64,000 nucleotides of DNA from Verrucomicrobiia bacterium (GCA_019634635.1 JAHCBB010000007.1:143872-207871); one strand, 5' to 3'; counted from the first letter of the stretch, positions 16,191 through 25,272 are shown. Made by a program: numbers and translations. The notes: generated from the sequence alone by a model not told the origin.

Positions 16191-16377
16191 CTTTGCGATG
16201 CCCCCCTGCCGGCGAATTTTGGTTCCGAAGGCCGCCACATTGAGGCCAGAGACCATGCCGCCATCGCGCATGAGTTGTACCTGAAGCTCGTCGCTGGCGA
16301 CCGCGAACAGTTCCTCGACCGCCACCTCGCTGCTGCGAACAGCGACGGCCATCACCTGGGCCTTCAAGGCGACGTGA

Positions 16378-17142
16378 GTGGCGCCGCGGCGCTGGCCCGC
16401 CGCTCAGTGGACTACTTGGAATCTTTGTCTCGCGAGTCCGCGCACCGATTCTCCGAGGACCCCGTGGCTGCACGGACCTCGTATTCGTCCTGGTGCGCGG
16501 GGGCCGGTGACGCCAACAAGGCTCTCCTCGCAGCCCGGCGCGCCGTCCAAGTCGCCCGGAAACTCAAGTCGCTACGGGACGCCAGGGATCGCAGGCTCCT
16601 GGCGCTCGCCCTTCAGAATCTCTTCAACCGGGAATACGAGGCGAAGGCCTACCGCCGCGCTGCCGGACACGCCCGTTCTGCGCTCTCCGTGTTGCACTCC
16701 CTCCCAAGTCCGACCACTGAGGACACCTTCGAAATCGCCCGACACCACCGCAATCTTGCGGAAGCGCTCCGAATGGCGGCCAAAACGGCAATTCGGATGC
16801 GTGAAGCGCTGGGGGCGGCAGCCGATGCCCTGAAACACCTTGAATCCATTCCCCAACCCGGGTCCCCGGCGATTCTGGAAGCCCGTGCCTACTCATTGCT
16901 GACTCTGGCACAATGCCTCCACGATTCCGGGGACATCGCCCACGCCGTTGCCACGGTCCGGCAATCCACTGAAATCCGCCGCCGCCGGCCACCTGCCGGA
17001 CGCCCTCAGTGCAGCCACCGAGTCCGTCGCCCTCTACCAGCGGCTCACGAAGCGCGGCGAATCCTCCCGTCAACACCTCTGGCTCGCGGAAGCCTTGCTC
17101 CATCTCGGCAGAGCTCAGAACTCCGTCGGCCGCCCCAAACAG
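16378..17142 (+). pseudogene. TPR-repeat protein, frameshifted and truncated at both ends
   Basis: Helical tetratricopeptide-like repeats are clear: AARRAVQVARKLKSL, LALALQNLFNREYEAKAYRR, AGHARSALSVLHSL, ARHHRNLAEALRMAA and SLLTLAQCLHDSGDIAHA. After the CCG-rich run at about 16977-16990 the homology moves to another frame (GHLPDALSAATESVALYQRL, then RQHLWLAEALLHLGRAQNSV). A small indel in that slippage-prone tract explains this. No start codon with a plausible leader is visible. Homology stops at 17142, exactly where an antisense Fic fragment begins. The original protein's function is unknown; the repeats resemble those at the C-terminus of large signalling or kinase proteins. Confidence 0.65.
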
Positions 17143-17424
17143 GGCTGCGATCCACGGCCGCTCCCGCCCCAGCCGCCAGCAACTCCCCCAATGTCGCCTG
17201 CGTCCCCTCGATGCGGCTCGACCGCACCGCTTCGCGACGCACGAACGGCCGGATGAGCAGGTGCGGATTGGGCAACCGTCGGCCTTCCCCCGCCAACCGG
17301 CCCACCAGCAGGGAGGCATCCGCCAGCGCCGCTGCAAGGGCCGGAGTCCAGTCCAAGTTGGGAGGGAGAGGCTTTGGATGGAAGGCCCGATAGCCCTCCA
17401 GTGTCGAGATCCACCGTCCGGAGG
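17141..17424 (-). pseudogene. Fic-family protein, N-terminal fragment
   Basis: The reverse strand encodes SGRWISTLEGYRAFHPKPLP, a run of helix, then GEGRRLPNPHLLIRPFVRRE and SSRIEGTQATLGELL. This is the conserved N-terminal region of Fic/DOC-type AMP-transferases, including the SRIEGT segment. Homology ends at AAVDRSP (about 17141). The catalytic HPFxxGNGR motif and everything after it are absent, so this cannot be an active Fic enzyme. Upstream it abuts a VapC remnant at about 17425-17428. Confidence 0.7.
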
Positions 17425-17427
17425 CCC

Positions 17428-17781
17428 GCGTGGTTTTTCGAGGAAGAAGCCACGGCCGCAACCGATGCATTGACGGACCGATTGAATCAGGGCGCGCAGG
17501 GAGTTGTCGCTCGGCATTGGCCGCTGGAGGTCGCCAACACCCTGCTGATGGGAGAGCGCCGACGTCGGTGCCTGGCGGCGGATATCGCGCACTTTCCCGG
17601 CAGCGCTGCTGTCACTTCCACCTTGGCCCTTGCCCGGGAACACCGGTTGACCGCCCACGATGCCGCCTGTCTGGAGTTGGCGATGCGCCGTCGGATTTCC
17701 CTGGCAACTCTCGACCTCGAACTGCGCAAAGCGGCCAAGGCCGTCGGCGTGGAGTGTTTGCCGGAACTGCCCCAGCCTTAA
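17428..17781 (+). pseudogene. VapC-like PIN toxin remnant with lost N-terminus and internal deletion
   Basis: The frame reads AWFFEEEATAATDALTDRLN, then WPLEVANTLLMGERRRR, then LALAREHRLTAHDAACLELA and RRISLATLDLELRKAAKAVG, a VapC-like PIN domain. The N-terminal strand with the first catalytic Asp (usually MIVVDSSVAL) is missing and replaced by antisense Fic sequence. The middle part between AADIAHF and LALAREH appears shortened. The later acidic residues remain, but the set is incomplete, so loss of function is likely. Confidence 0.65.
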
Positions 17782-17967
17782 TGCTTTTCGGGAAGGAGGA
17801 GGATCAAAGGAGACGGTTGTTGTCGCGAAGGGGCACGGGTTCGAAAGTGGGCCTCTGGTTTCCGAGGGGGCGCACCTGGGTGGCTGTTCCGAAATGGGCC
17901 TGCCGATTTGAGGACTCCAAGCATCGGAAGAAGTCGGCGCGTCCGCCCCTCCTCGGCTGCCCGAGCC

Positions 17968-18435
17968 TTACGGCGACCCGATGAGGTCGTCGCACAAAGC
18001 CACAAACTCAGTTCCCCGCACGGAGCGCGTCAGGGCCAGGCATCCCGGTGCCAGCGCCAGCAGTTGATCGTCATTGATCCATTCCACGGTGGCGCCGGGC
18101 TGTGTGGCCAAGGACACCGCCGCCGGGTTGGGTCGCGTCTCCAGCACCAACGACGACGGAAGCGCCGCAGAATGGACGAGGTCATACACGGGGCGGACGC
18201 TGTCCGCCGGCGCAGGACCCGTCGTCACGGCGAGGGAACTCGCTGCCCGTCGTGGCTCCAGCCGATGCCACAGCAGGAGATCCGCCAGGCATAGGACCGC
18301 CATCACCGCGGCGGCGAGCGTACCTTGACGGAGGCGACGCCGTCCGCGCGCGGCCCGCAGGGTCCTGGAAAGCGATGACGCCATTCGCGCATCGTCGGGG
18401 CCAAGCACTTCTTCCAGCAATGGGTCAGGATTCAT
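17968..18435 (-). CDS. Membrane-anchored partner of the ECF sigma factor (putative anti-sigma-like protein)
   Basis: A 155-aa protein with a basic, probably cytoplasmic N-terminus, one transmembrane helix (residues about 39-57, LAAAVMAVLCLADLLLW) and an extracytoplasmic C-terminal half. Its start overlaps the end of the sigma factor gene by 11 nt, so the two are coupled. Placement and topology suggest an anti-sigma factor or regulator. I do not see the HxxxCxxC zinc motif of typical anti-sigma domains, so this is inference from context. Confidence 0.55.
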   Translation of the reverse strand: MNPDPLLEEVLGPDDARMASSLSRTLRAARGRRRLRQGTLAAAVMAVLCLADLLLWHRLEPRRAASSLAVTTGPAPADSVRPVYDLVHSAALPSSLVLETRPNPAAVSLATQPGATVEWINDDQLLALAPGCLALTRSVRGTEFVALCDDLIGSP

Positions 18436-19072
18436 TCTCCGACTCCCTTCTCAGCTGGCGCAATACCGTCTCGCGAACCCGGATTCGCGCCCGCGCCAGG
18501 CGCGACTCCACAGCCTTCTCGGTGAATCCCCACTCCGCCGCCAGTTCGCGGATAGACCGGTGTTGCACGTACTTCCCCTCCAGCAGCGCGCGTTCCGCGG
18601 CAGGCAGTGCCTCCAATCCGGATTCCAGGAGCGGAAGCAGTTCAGCATCAGTATCCGGCGGCGGCTGAGGCGGCACCGCCGGCTGACTCTCGAAAACGCG
18701 CCGCAGGAATCCCAGAAACCGATTGTGGCGCCGGTGCTCATCGGTCACCGAACTGCGGGCCAGGACCGTGAGCCAGCTCCAGAAGGTCTCCTCCGATTCG
18801 AAACGCCGGATGTGCCGCACGCAGCGAATCCAGGTGGCCTGCAGGGCCTCGGTGGCGAGTTCCTCCCGTCCGCCGGTAACCACCAGCAAATACCGGAACA
18901 GACGCGGCGCGTACTCCCGATGAACCTCCGCCCACGCGGCCTCGTCTCCCTTCGTCAACCGCACTGTGAGCCCGCCAATGCCGGTGGTTTCCGCCGGCCT
19001 CGCAGCACCGGAAGCCGACTCGCTGCGGAAGGGCGACGAACTCAACGGGAGAATGGAGGCAGCCATGGGCAT
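18425..19072 (-). CDS. ECF-type RNA polymerase sigma factor
   Basis: A 215-aa sigma-70 family protein. Region 2 spans about residues 35-115 (KGDEAAWAEVHREYAPRLFR, then ATEALQATWIRCVRHIRRF). Region 4 is in the C-terminal third (LPAAERALLEGKYVQHRSIR, then ELAAEWGFTEKAVESRLARA), with a proline-rich linker between. It directs RNA polymerase to a specific regulon. The N-terminal ~30 residues are low-complexity, so the real start could be downstream of 19072. It is coupled to a membrane protein downstream, and a secretin-domain-like gene lies 15 nt upstream on the same strand, suggesting an envelope-linked regulatory unit. Confidence 0.82.
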   Translation of the reverse strand: MPMAASILPLSSSPFRSESASGAARPAETTGIGGLTVRLTKGDEAAWAEVHREYAPRLFRYLLVVTGGREELATEALQATWIRCVRHIRRFESEETFWSWLTVLARSSVTDEHRRHNRFLGFLRRVFESQPAVPPQPPPDTDAELLPLLESGLEALPAAERALLEGKYVQHRSIRELAAEWGFTEKAVESRLARARIRVRETVLRQLRRESENES

Positions 19073-19087
19073 TCCAACCAGGCGAAC

Positions 19088-19882
19088 CTACTTCGCTTGC
19101 CTGGTGGGAGGCGGCCGCCCCCCCGATCGCGTCGAGTGTTCCAACATCCTCAGGGCCTCCTCCACCATCGCCAGTTCCTCGCGGGTTCCCCGCACGATAA
19201 GCAACTGGGTCTCCTTGTGAAACTTAAGATTGAGCCGTTCCTTGCCGTTGGTCCGGAGTTCATTGCCCGCAGACAGAACGGTGGTGATGTCGTCGATGGT
19301 AAGATGGGTCAGGAGTGATTCGAGATTAAAAAAACGAACCGTCTCGGGCTCTCTGACCGGCTCGACCGCAATGACCGGCTCGTCGGGAATTGCCTCAGGT
19401 GGGGGACGGAAGACACGCAGCACCCAGACTTCGGGCGTTTCGGACGTGCCAGTTTGGGTGGCCTGAAATCCGAATCCTTCCATGACCTTTTGCATTTGGC
19501 TCGCTCCCCTCCCCAAAGCGACATAACGCTGATTTGACTTTGAACTTGCCTGGGTCACTGCAGCGAACAGGGTTGGCACATCCACTTGATGCATGTTCAG
19601 GGGCGGGATCATCGTTTGGGAGTCGTCCGGCAAAATGACGACATTGACCGGTGTTCCGCGGGCCTTTGAAACCGCGCTTACAAACTCCACCACGGTCCCG
19701 CCTGGAAAACTGAGGTTGAATCTAATTGCAGATGGATCGGCATTCGGTGACGGAAATGCCGGCGGAGGAGGATTGGCTGCCGCAACCGGCACTGGCTGTT
19801 GCGCGACGATGGGGAGGTTCAGCAGCGTCAGCACGACGCCCAACTGCGCGGTGCCCTTCAGGACAGGAAAGCAAGCATTCAT
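19088..19882 (-). CDS. Exported protein with secretin N-domain-like architecture
   Basis: A 264-aa protein with a signal peptide (residues 1 to about 28, ending near VAQQ). I started it at the ATG at 19882 because the leader is then typical; an upstream in-frame ATG at 19909 gives an extra arginine-containing prefix. Two alpha/beta modules follow: FPGGTVVEFVSAVSKARG...VVILPDD, then NLESLLTHLTIDDITTVL...LNLKFHKETQLLIVRGTREE. This layout resembles the N0/N1-type ring domains of secretins and their short relatives in Verrucomicrobia. No secretin barrel is present. It may be an outer-membrane accessory protein or a sensor for the adjacent sigma factor. Confidence 0.55.
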   Translation of the reverse strand: MNACFPVLKGTAQLGVVLTLLNLPIVAQQPVPVAAANPPPPAFPSPNADPSAIRFNLSFPGGTVVEFVSAVSKARGTPVNVVILPDDSQTMIPPLNMHQVDVPTLFAAVTQASSKSNQRYVALGRGASQMQKVMEGFGFQATQTGTSETPEVWVLRVFRPPPEAIPDEPVIAVEPVREPETVRFFNLESLLTHLTIDDITTVLSAGNELRTNGKERLNLKFHKETQLLIVRGTREELAMVEEALRMLEHSTRSGGRPPPTRQAK

Positions 19883-20043
19883 CGTTTCAACCCGGTACAC
19901 GCCGCACACCCCAAAATCCCTCGCGGAATGTGCGCCCAGTCCTCTGGATCTTTCGGAGCGTCGTTGGGGGCAAAATCGCGGACCGATTTGGGGCGTCGGT
20001 GCGTACTTATAACTCCTGAAGCCCGCAGTACTCCTTCCGTCGC

Positions 20044-23000
20044 TTACGGCGGCGACAAAAATGAGAGGAGTGCCGCGAGGTCTTCCGGGGTGAGATCGGC
20101 CTCAAGGCCCTCGGGCATGAGGGAACGGCCTTCGGGACGCCAGACCGCCAGGTCCCGGCGGGACAGCGTCGTCTCGGCACCGCCCGCCGTCCGCAGGGTC
20201 ACCGAGGTCTCCGATTCCCGGGCCAGTAGGCCCGTGTAGGTTTCGCCGGACCGCGTCTCCGCGGTCCACGCGGTGAACTGCGGTGGCACTTCGCGGTTTG
20301 GATCGAGAATGGAGACCAGCAATTTCTCCGGTCCATTGGACTTCACGGAGTCCAGGTCGGGCCCCAGTTCAACTCCTTCGCCGCGATGCCGGTGGCAGGT
20401 GGCGCAACGCTCCTGAAACAGCACGGCACCCCGCGTCGCATCGCCGGAGTGATTCAATGCCGGCAGAAAACGGGTCACCACGTCCGCCCGGCTCTCGGGA
20501 GGCTCTCCAAACAACCGCCGGGCCAGCTCCCGGATCTCCACATCCGCATGATCCCGGAGGGCATTCTGCTGGTCCACCTGGAAGCCGGAAGCCGCCACAT
20601 GGCCGTCGGCAGCGGCCAGCAGCAACCGGCGGGTTGTCGCCGGACGCCTCAGCAGCAGGCGCACGGCCTCGGACTGGGCGTTCCTGGACAGCGCCGGCAG
20701 CATCCCGACCAGGAGCGCCGACGACGCCGGGAGGTCGTAGCGGCCCGCCGCGGCAACCCCCAGCGACTGGTCCTCAGGCGATCCGGAAGCCAACCAGCCG
20801 CCCACCTCGGTGGCGATGCGATCCCAGGGTTGCTGGGCAAGGCACGCCACCGCATCGGCACGCAGGGCTGGCGTCCCCTCGCGTGCCTGCCGGAGGGCGG
20901 TGCGGAATACCGCGTCCAGGCTGCCCGTGGGATCCGCAACCACGAGCTCCGTGCCGGCGCGACGGAGTCCGTCGCCCAACGCCGCCACCAGGGCGGGTGC
21001 CAGCCCATCGCCGGGTCGCGCCGCCAGTGTGGCAATCACCGCTTCCACGGCCCCCGGATCGTTTCGGATGCCGATCGCACGCGCCAGCGAACGGAGCGCC
21101 TCGCCCTGCGCGAGCGGTGCGGGACTTCCCGTCGTCAACTGCCGAAAGACTTCACCATCGCCGTCGCGAACGGCGTGCACGGCGACATCGCGAACCAGTT
21201 CCGGTCCGGTTTGCAGCAGGGTGACGAGCGGAGGAATTCGCGCGGCGGGCGGCCAGGATTCAAGCCCGAGGGCGACCTCGAGTTGAACCCACGGGTCTGG
21301 ATCGGCCGCGAGGTTGGCCAACGCCGGCATCAGGTCCCGCTCGCCGGACGCAAACGCGAGCCGGACGCCCTGGCGGCGCACCGCCGGGTCGGGATCCTCC
21401 AAGGCCTGCCGGAGCGCCGCCACCTCCAGTCCGCCGAGGCCATCCAGGACGGTCAATGCATGGAGACGTGCCAGCCGGTTCGTGGGATTGGCGGCCTGAA
21501 GGCGGAGCGGCAACACCGTCTCCGGATCCTGCAACTGGTGGAGCAGGCGCGCGGCGGTATCCCGGTGCCATCCGTTGGAGTCTCCCAACAGCGCCACGAG
21601 GTCCGCGGGACGCGAGGGATCCACGAACCGGCGATCCGGTCGCGCGCGAAATCCATTGGGAACAATCCGCCAGATGCGTCCCCGGTCGCGCCCGCTGTCC
21701 AGATCGAGACGGGCCTTCAAATTCGCCGGAATGGACCACGGGTGCTCAATGACCTCCCGGTACATGTCGAGCACCCACAGGCAGCCATCCGGTCCGTTGT
21801 AGAACTGGACCGGCCGGAACCAGTTGTCGGTGCTGGCGAGAAACTCGGAGGTTTGTTCATCGGACGCCCGTTCCCCGGCGAGCAGCCATCCCGTGGTGGT
21901 GGGACGGAGTTTTTTGCGATGCACCAGGTTGCCTCCGGCATCGCCGATGAAGGCATCGCCGGCGAAGTCCGGACCGTAGGCGTCGCCACGATACACGGTC
22001 GTGCCGGTCGCCCCGGTGAAGTAGCCGCTCGCCCTTCCTCCACCCTCGATCGGCCCCGGCACCAGCCCCGCCACACGCCAGCGGGTCCGCAGCACACGCC
22101 AGGGCTCATCCGGACTTCGCCGGTACACCGTGGCCGCGGGTCCATCCACAGCGATGCTGCCCCGTGCGGGTGGCAGCTCGACGTACGGGTTGGGGGGCCG
22201 GCCCTCGGCATTGAAGGCGATGAGTTGGAGGTGATCCGAATTCGCGCAGACGAATTTCCGCCCGGCATCGTCGAAGCTCATCCCGTGCTGGCCGCCGCCC
22301 GTTTCCGCGCGCAGATCGAGATTCCGTGGATCGAAGGAAAAGTCCCGGCCGCGCAGATTCACCGCTCCTTCCGCCTCCGATCCCGACGGCGCCCCCCCGG
22401 CTGCCGCCCGCCAACGGCGGGTGAACGGCGAATCCACCAGCCGCACCGAGCCGCCGCTGAGACTGGTTGCCCCGTGGATGCGGTGATCGAGCCCCCAGTG
22501 GAACGAGTTGAGCATCGCCTGGACATTGAGCCGGTTCGTCTCATACGGGGCGTAGTCGGATGCGAACCCGGTGAAGATGACCTCGCGGACATCCGCGATC
22601 CCATCGCCGTCGGTGTCCTTTGCGTAGAGGATGTCGGGCGTCACCCCCAGGAACACGCCGCCGTCCCAGCAGGTGATCGCGGTCGGCCACGGCAATCCGT
22701 CGAGGAACACCGTCGCCCGGTCGTACTGACCGTCGCCATCGGGATCCTCCAGGAGCCGGATGCGCCCCAGACGTTCCGGACGGCGCTCCGAGTAGTCGCG
22801 CATTTCCACCACGTAGGCCCGCGCCTGTTCGTCCACCGCCACGGCCACCGGGCTGACCACCAGGGGCTCAGTCGCCACCGGTTCCACGCGGAAGCCAGGT
22901 CGGAGCTCGAAGGTGGCTGGCGCCAGTGACGGTTCGGTCGGTGCCACCCGTGGCATCTGCCTGCCGCTGACCTCCGGCTCCACGTGGTCCGCCACCGCGC

Positions 23001-23079
23001 CCAAATGAATCCACGGTGCCGCCCACAGCAGCCCGAGGGCCAGACGGCACCAACCGGGAATGGATGGAACAGCATTCAC
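20044..23079 (-). CDS. PVC-type membrane-bound dehydrogenase: beta-propeller + HEAT repeats + cytochrome c
   Basis: An ~1011-aa exported protein. After a leader (VNAVPSIPGWCRLALGLLWA) comes a dehydrogenase/beta-propeller domain (PGFRVEPVATEPLVVSPVAV, LLEDPDGDGQYDRATVFLDG, TDGDGIADVREVIFTGF). A HEAT-like helical region covers about residues 530-850. A C-terminal cytochrome c domain has the heme motif CATCH at 892-896. This is the architecture of the 'putative membrane-bound dehydrogenase' family expanded in Planctomycetes and Verrucomicrobia, presumably oxidising sugars or alcohols in the periplasm; the substrate is unknown. I chose the GTG at 23079 because it overlaps the stop of the upstream methyltransferase gene (GTGA) and gives a signal peptide. 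A longer open frame runs antisense-like into that gene. Confidence 0.78.
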   Translation of the reverse strand: MNAVPSIPGWCRLALGLLWAAPWIHLGAVADHVEPEVSGRQMPRVAPTEPSLAPATFELRPGFRVEPVATEPLVVSPVAVAVDEQARAYVVEMRDYSERRPERLGRIRLLEDPDGDGQYDRATVFLDGLPWPTAITCWDGGVFLGVTPDILYAKDTDGDGIADVREVIFTGFASDYAPYETNRLNVQAMLNSFHWGLDHRIHGATSLSGGSVRLVDSPFTRRWRAAAGGAPSGSEAEGAVNLRGRDFSFDPRNLDLRAETGGGQHGMSFDDAGRKFVCANSDHLQLIAFNAEGRPPNPYVELPPARGSIAVDGPAATVYRRSPDEPWRVLRTRWRVAGLVPGPIEGGGRASGYFTGATGTTVYRGDAYGPDFAGDAFIGDAGGNLVHRKKLRPTTTGWLLAGERASDEQTSEFLASTDNWFRPVQFYNGPDGCLWVLDMYREVIEHPWSIPANLKARLDLDSGRDRGRIWRIVPNGFRARPDRRFVDPSRPADLVALLGDSNGWHRDTAARLLHQLQDPETVLPLRLQAANPTNRLARLHALTVLDGLGGLEVAALRQALEDPDPAVRRQGVRLAFASGERDLMPALANLAADPDPWVQLEVALGLESWPPAARIPPLVTLLQTGPELVRDVAVHAVRDGDGEVFRQLTTGSPAPLAQGEALRSLARAIGIRNDPGAVEAVIATLAARPGDGLAPALVAALGDGLRRAGTELVVADPTGSLDAVFRTALRQAREGTPALRADAVACLAQQPWDRIATEVGGWLASGSPEDQSLGVAAAGRYDLPASSALLVGMLPALSRNAQSEAVRLLLRRPATTRRLLLAAADGHVAASGFQVDQQNALRDHADVEIRELARRLFGEPPESRADVVTRFLPALNHSGDATRGAVLFQERCATCHRHRGEGVELGPDLDSVKSNGPEKLLVSILDPNREVPPQFTAWTAETRSGETYTGLLARESETSVTLRTAGGAETTLSRRDLAVWRPEGRSLMPEGLEADLTPEDLAALLSFLSPP

Positions 23080-23789
23080 GAAGCCACCCCGACCTTCCGG
23101 GAAAATCCATTCGAGGCAACCACCGCGACCTCCCGGAGGGGTTTCAGCAGCCGCAGCACCGCGCGAATCCCTCGAAACCCCCGTTCGCCCAGACCGAACT
23201 GCACGGCAAGAAGTGCGGCGCGGCGATCGTAGCCGTACGGACGCAGTCCCGCATGCTCGACGTGGAATCCGTTCACGGTCACCAACGCACCCAGGGTCTG
23301 CACGTTCCACGAGTACAGGTGGTGGTTGGGTTCCGCGGGATTGAAGCGGCGGTAGCGTCGGCCCGACTCCCAGGGAACCGCGATCAGCAACCGGCCTCCG
23401 CGACGGAGCAGGCGCTTCATCTCCAGCAAGACCGCCCCCGGCGCACCGACATGTTCGAGGGAATGATGAAGGATGCCCGCATCGAAAATCCCCTCCGGAA
23501 GCGCCGCGGTGTCGGGGACGAACTCGATGCCGGCATCCTCGACGGCGGGTCGCAACTGGAGGGCGACGTCATGTCCCACGCGACGACGGCAGGACAGGCC
23601 GGCAAGGTTCCATCCGAAGCCGCAGCCGTACTCCAGGACGGCGGCGTTGGGACCGATCTGCGCGGCAAACAGGCGGGCGCGGCTGCGGACGATCCACGGC
23701 ACCGCTGCGGCCGGCACCGCGCGCTTGCCCTCGTGGTAGGCGGGGCTGTTCGCGCCCACATACGGGGAATGGGCGGCTTCCGGTGACAT
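23076..23789 (-). CDS. Class I SAM-dependent methyltransferase
   Basis: A 237-aa protein with the SAM-binding motif VLEYGCGFGWNLAGL (about residues 50-64), an acidic post-motif region, and the Methyltransf_11/23-like sequence GIFDAGILHHSLEHV...LLRRGGRLLIAVPWE. Substrate unknown; these often methylate small molecules or glycans. Its stop overlaps the start of the dehydrogenase/cytochrome gene by 4 nt, implying coupled translation. It follows an anchored helical protein gene 8 nt upstream. Confidence 0.8.
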   Translation of the reverse strand: MSPEAAHSPYVGANSPAYHEGKRAVPAAAVPWIVRSRARLFAAQIGPNAAVLEYGCGFGWNLAGLSCRRRVGHDVALQLRPAVEDAGIEFVPDTAALPEGIFDAGILHHSLEHVGAPGAVLLEMKRLLRRGGRLLIAVPWESGRRYRRFNPAEPNHHLYSWNVQTLGALVTVNGFHVEHAGLRPYGYDRRAALLAVQFGLGERGFRGIRAVLRLLKPLREVAVVASNGFSRKVGVAS

Positions 23790-23797
23790 CGGACCCG

Positions 23798-25270
23798 TCA
23801 GTTTGGTGCCGGCGCGCCGGCGGCGGCCGGGACCGCATTGGTGGCAGGAACCCCGAAATCGGCCGGCAAATTCAGGCGGGTGCGGAGCTGCTCCTGAAAC
23901 TCGGGATTCACCTCGGGATCCGGGCGGAGCAATTCCAGGAGGACCTCGCGCTTGACCTCCGACATCGGCGGCAGGGAAATGCGATCCTTGGAAGACGGGT
24001 GCGTGGTCTTGGCCGTGTACACGTCGTGAAGCCGTTGCGCGATCCGCTCCAGGCCAAGCCCCTGGTCGTCGTCGCCGACGGCCATGTTGTAGAAGGCACG
24101 GGTCAACAATCCCTGAAGCGCCTGAGTGACGCGGTCCCGGGACGTCTCGTTGGCATCCTCCTCGATTTTGCCGAGCGCAAACGACTCCATGGTGTCGTCC
24201 GGATCCAGGCCCGACTGCGGGCCCACGCCGAACCGCTGCCGGAGATAGTTGAACCAGCGCCGCGCCTCCGCCTCGCGATTGTTGGCGTAGAGGAAATAGA
24301 CCGCGTCCTTCAGGAAGTTGCGGTGCGCCCGGCCGATGTGCTCATGGTTGTGTTCGGGCTCGGCCGCAATGGCGTCCTCATACGCCTTCGAGGCATTGGG
24401 GATCATGTCGAGGTTCGGGCGCAGATCGTAGGTGCCCGTGATGCGGTTGGTGAGCACCCGGCCATGGTGGAGCGAGGCCAGCATGGGCTGATAGATGGTC
24501 CGGCGCAGCGGCATCTTGTCCTGTTCCGGGGAATTCTCGATCCCGACCATCGCCCAGTAGATCGCGTGCGTCTCGGGCAGGCGCCAGTCGAGCGGCCCGT
24601 AGGTGCGGTCCACCTCCTGCATCACCCGGGGATCCAGCTTGAAGCGCTCCACCAGTTCCTGCACCTGGGCCTGCTGCTCCGGGGTCTGGGGATCCAGCAG
24701 TGCCGGGTAGTCCGGGTGCCCGCCCGGGAGGATCTCATTCATCATCGTGGCCCACTGGGCCTTGTACACGCGGTGGGCGTCGTCGAGATTCGCGCCCATC
24801 TTGTGCTGAAAGAGCCAGGCGAGCTCCCGGTACATGAGCGCCCGGTTCGGATTATACTTCAGCCCCTCATCCCGCAGGAGCTCAATGCCGCGCTGCACCC
24901 AGAGCCACCGGTCAAACGGGTCGGGGAACTTGACCGAGATGTTGTAGGCCATGTTCCACGCCTGGAAGATCCACGGCGCGTCGGAGTGCGGCTGCAATTT
25001 GGTGATCCAGTCCGCCAACTGCACCGCCTCGAAATACTTCCCCTCCTCCTGGAGTTCGGTCGTCCGGATCCAGAGCGCATTGGCGATGAGCCCCCGGAAC
25101 GCGCCCAGCGCCACCGTGGTGAAGGCCAGCACCGGAGGCGCATTGGAGATCACCGTCGTGCGCGTGATGCCCAGGGCCTCGCGCTCGCGGTTGAGCCCGC
25201 GCTGCAGGAAACCCGACGCCACCAGCGACAGCGCCACCAGGCCGATGAGAAGCCCCTTCTTGGCGTTCAT
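23798..25270 (-). CDS. Membrane-anchored helical (TPR-like) protein linked to an ABC transporter
   Basis: A 490-aa protein with an N-terminal signal-anchor (MNAKKGLLIGLVALSLVASG). A long helical body contains TPR-like segments (GKYFEAVQLADWITKLQPHS, EAEARRWFNYLRQRFG). The tail is Ala/Pro-rich. I do not recognise a named family. The gene starts 2 nt after the stop of the ABC permease gene, so it is part of that operon and may be a periplasmic partner or assembly factor for the transporter. Confidence 0.6.
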   Translation of the reverse strand: MNAKKGLLIGLVALSLVASGFLQRGLNREREALGITRTTVISNAPPVLAFTTVALGAFRGLIANALWIRTTELQEEGKYFEAVQLADWITKLQPHSDAPWIFQAWNMAYNISVKFPDPFDRWLWVQRGIELLRDEGLKYNPNRALMYRELAWLFQHKMGANLDDAHRVYKAQWATMMNEILPGGHPDYPALLDPQTPEQQAQVQELVERFKLDPRVMQEVDRTYGPLDWRLPETHAIYWAMVGIENSPEQDKMPLRRTIYQPMLASLHHGRVLTNRITGTYDLRPNLDMIPNASKAYEDAIAAEPEHNHEHIGRAHRNFLKDAVYFLYANNREAEARRWFNYLRQRFGVGPQSGLDPDDTMESFALGKIEEDANETSRDRVTQALQGLLTRAFYNMAVGDDDQGLGLERIAQRLHDVYTAKTTHPSSKDRISLPPMSEVKREVLLELLRPDPEVNPEFQEQLRTRLNLPADFGVPATNAVPAAAGAPAPN

Positions 25271-25272
25271 GG

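Noticed and set aside
16185..16367. 60-codon frame ending in TGA in frame with the XRE gene, considered as a selenoprotein or read-through fusion
   Set aside because: No selenocysteine insertion context or homologous long protein is evident. A nonsense mutation or unrelated frame is simpler.
14433..17781. Integrase, transposase or tRNA attachment site that would mark a mobile island
   Set aside because: I looked for tyrosine/serine recombinase motifs, transposase DDE patterns and tRNA ends in and around the fragments and found none inside the window.
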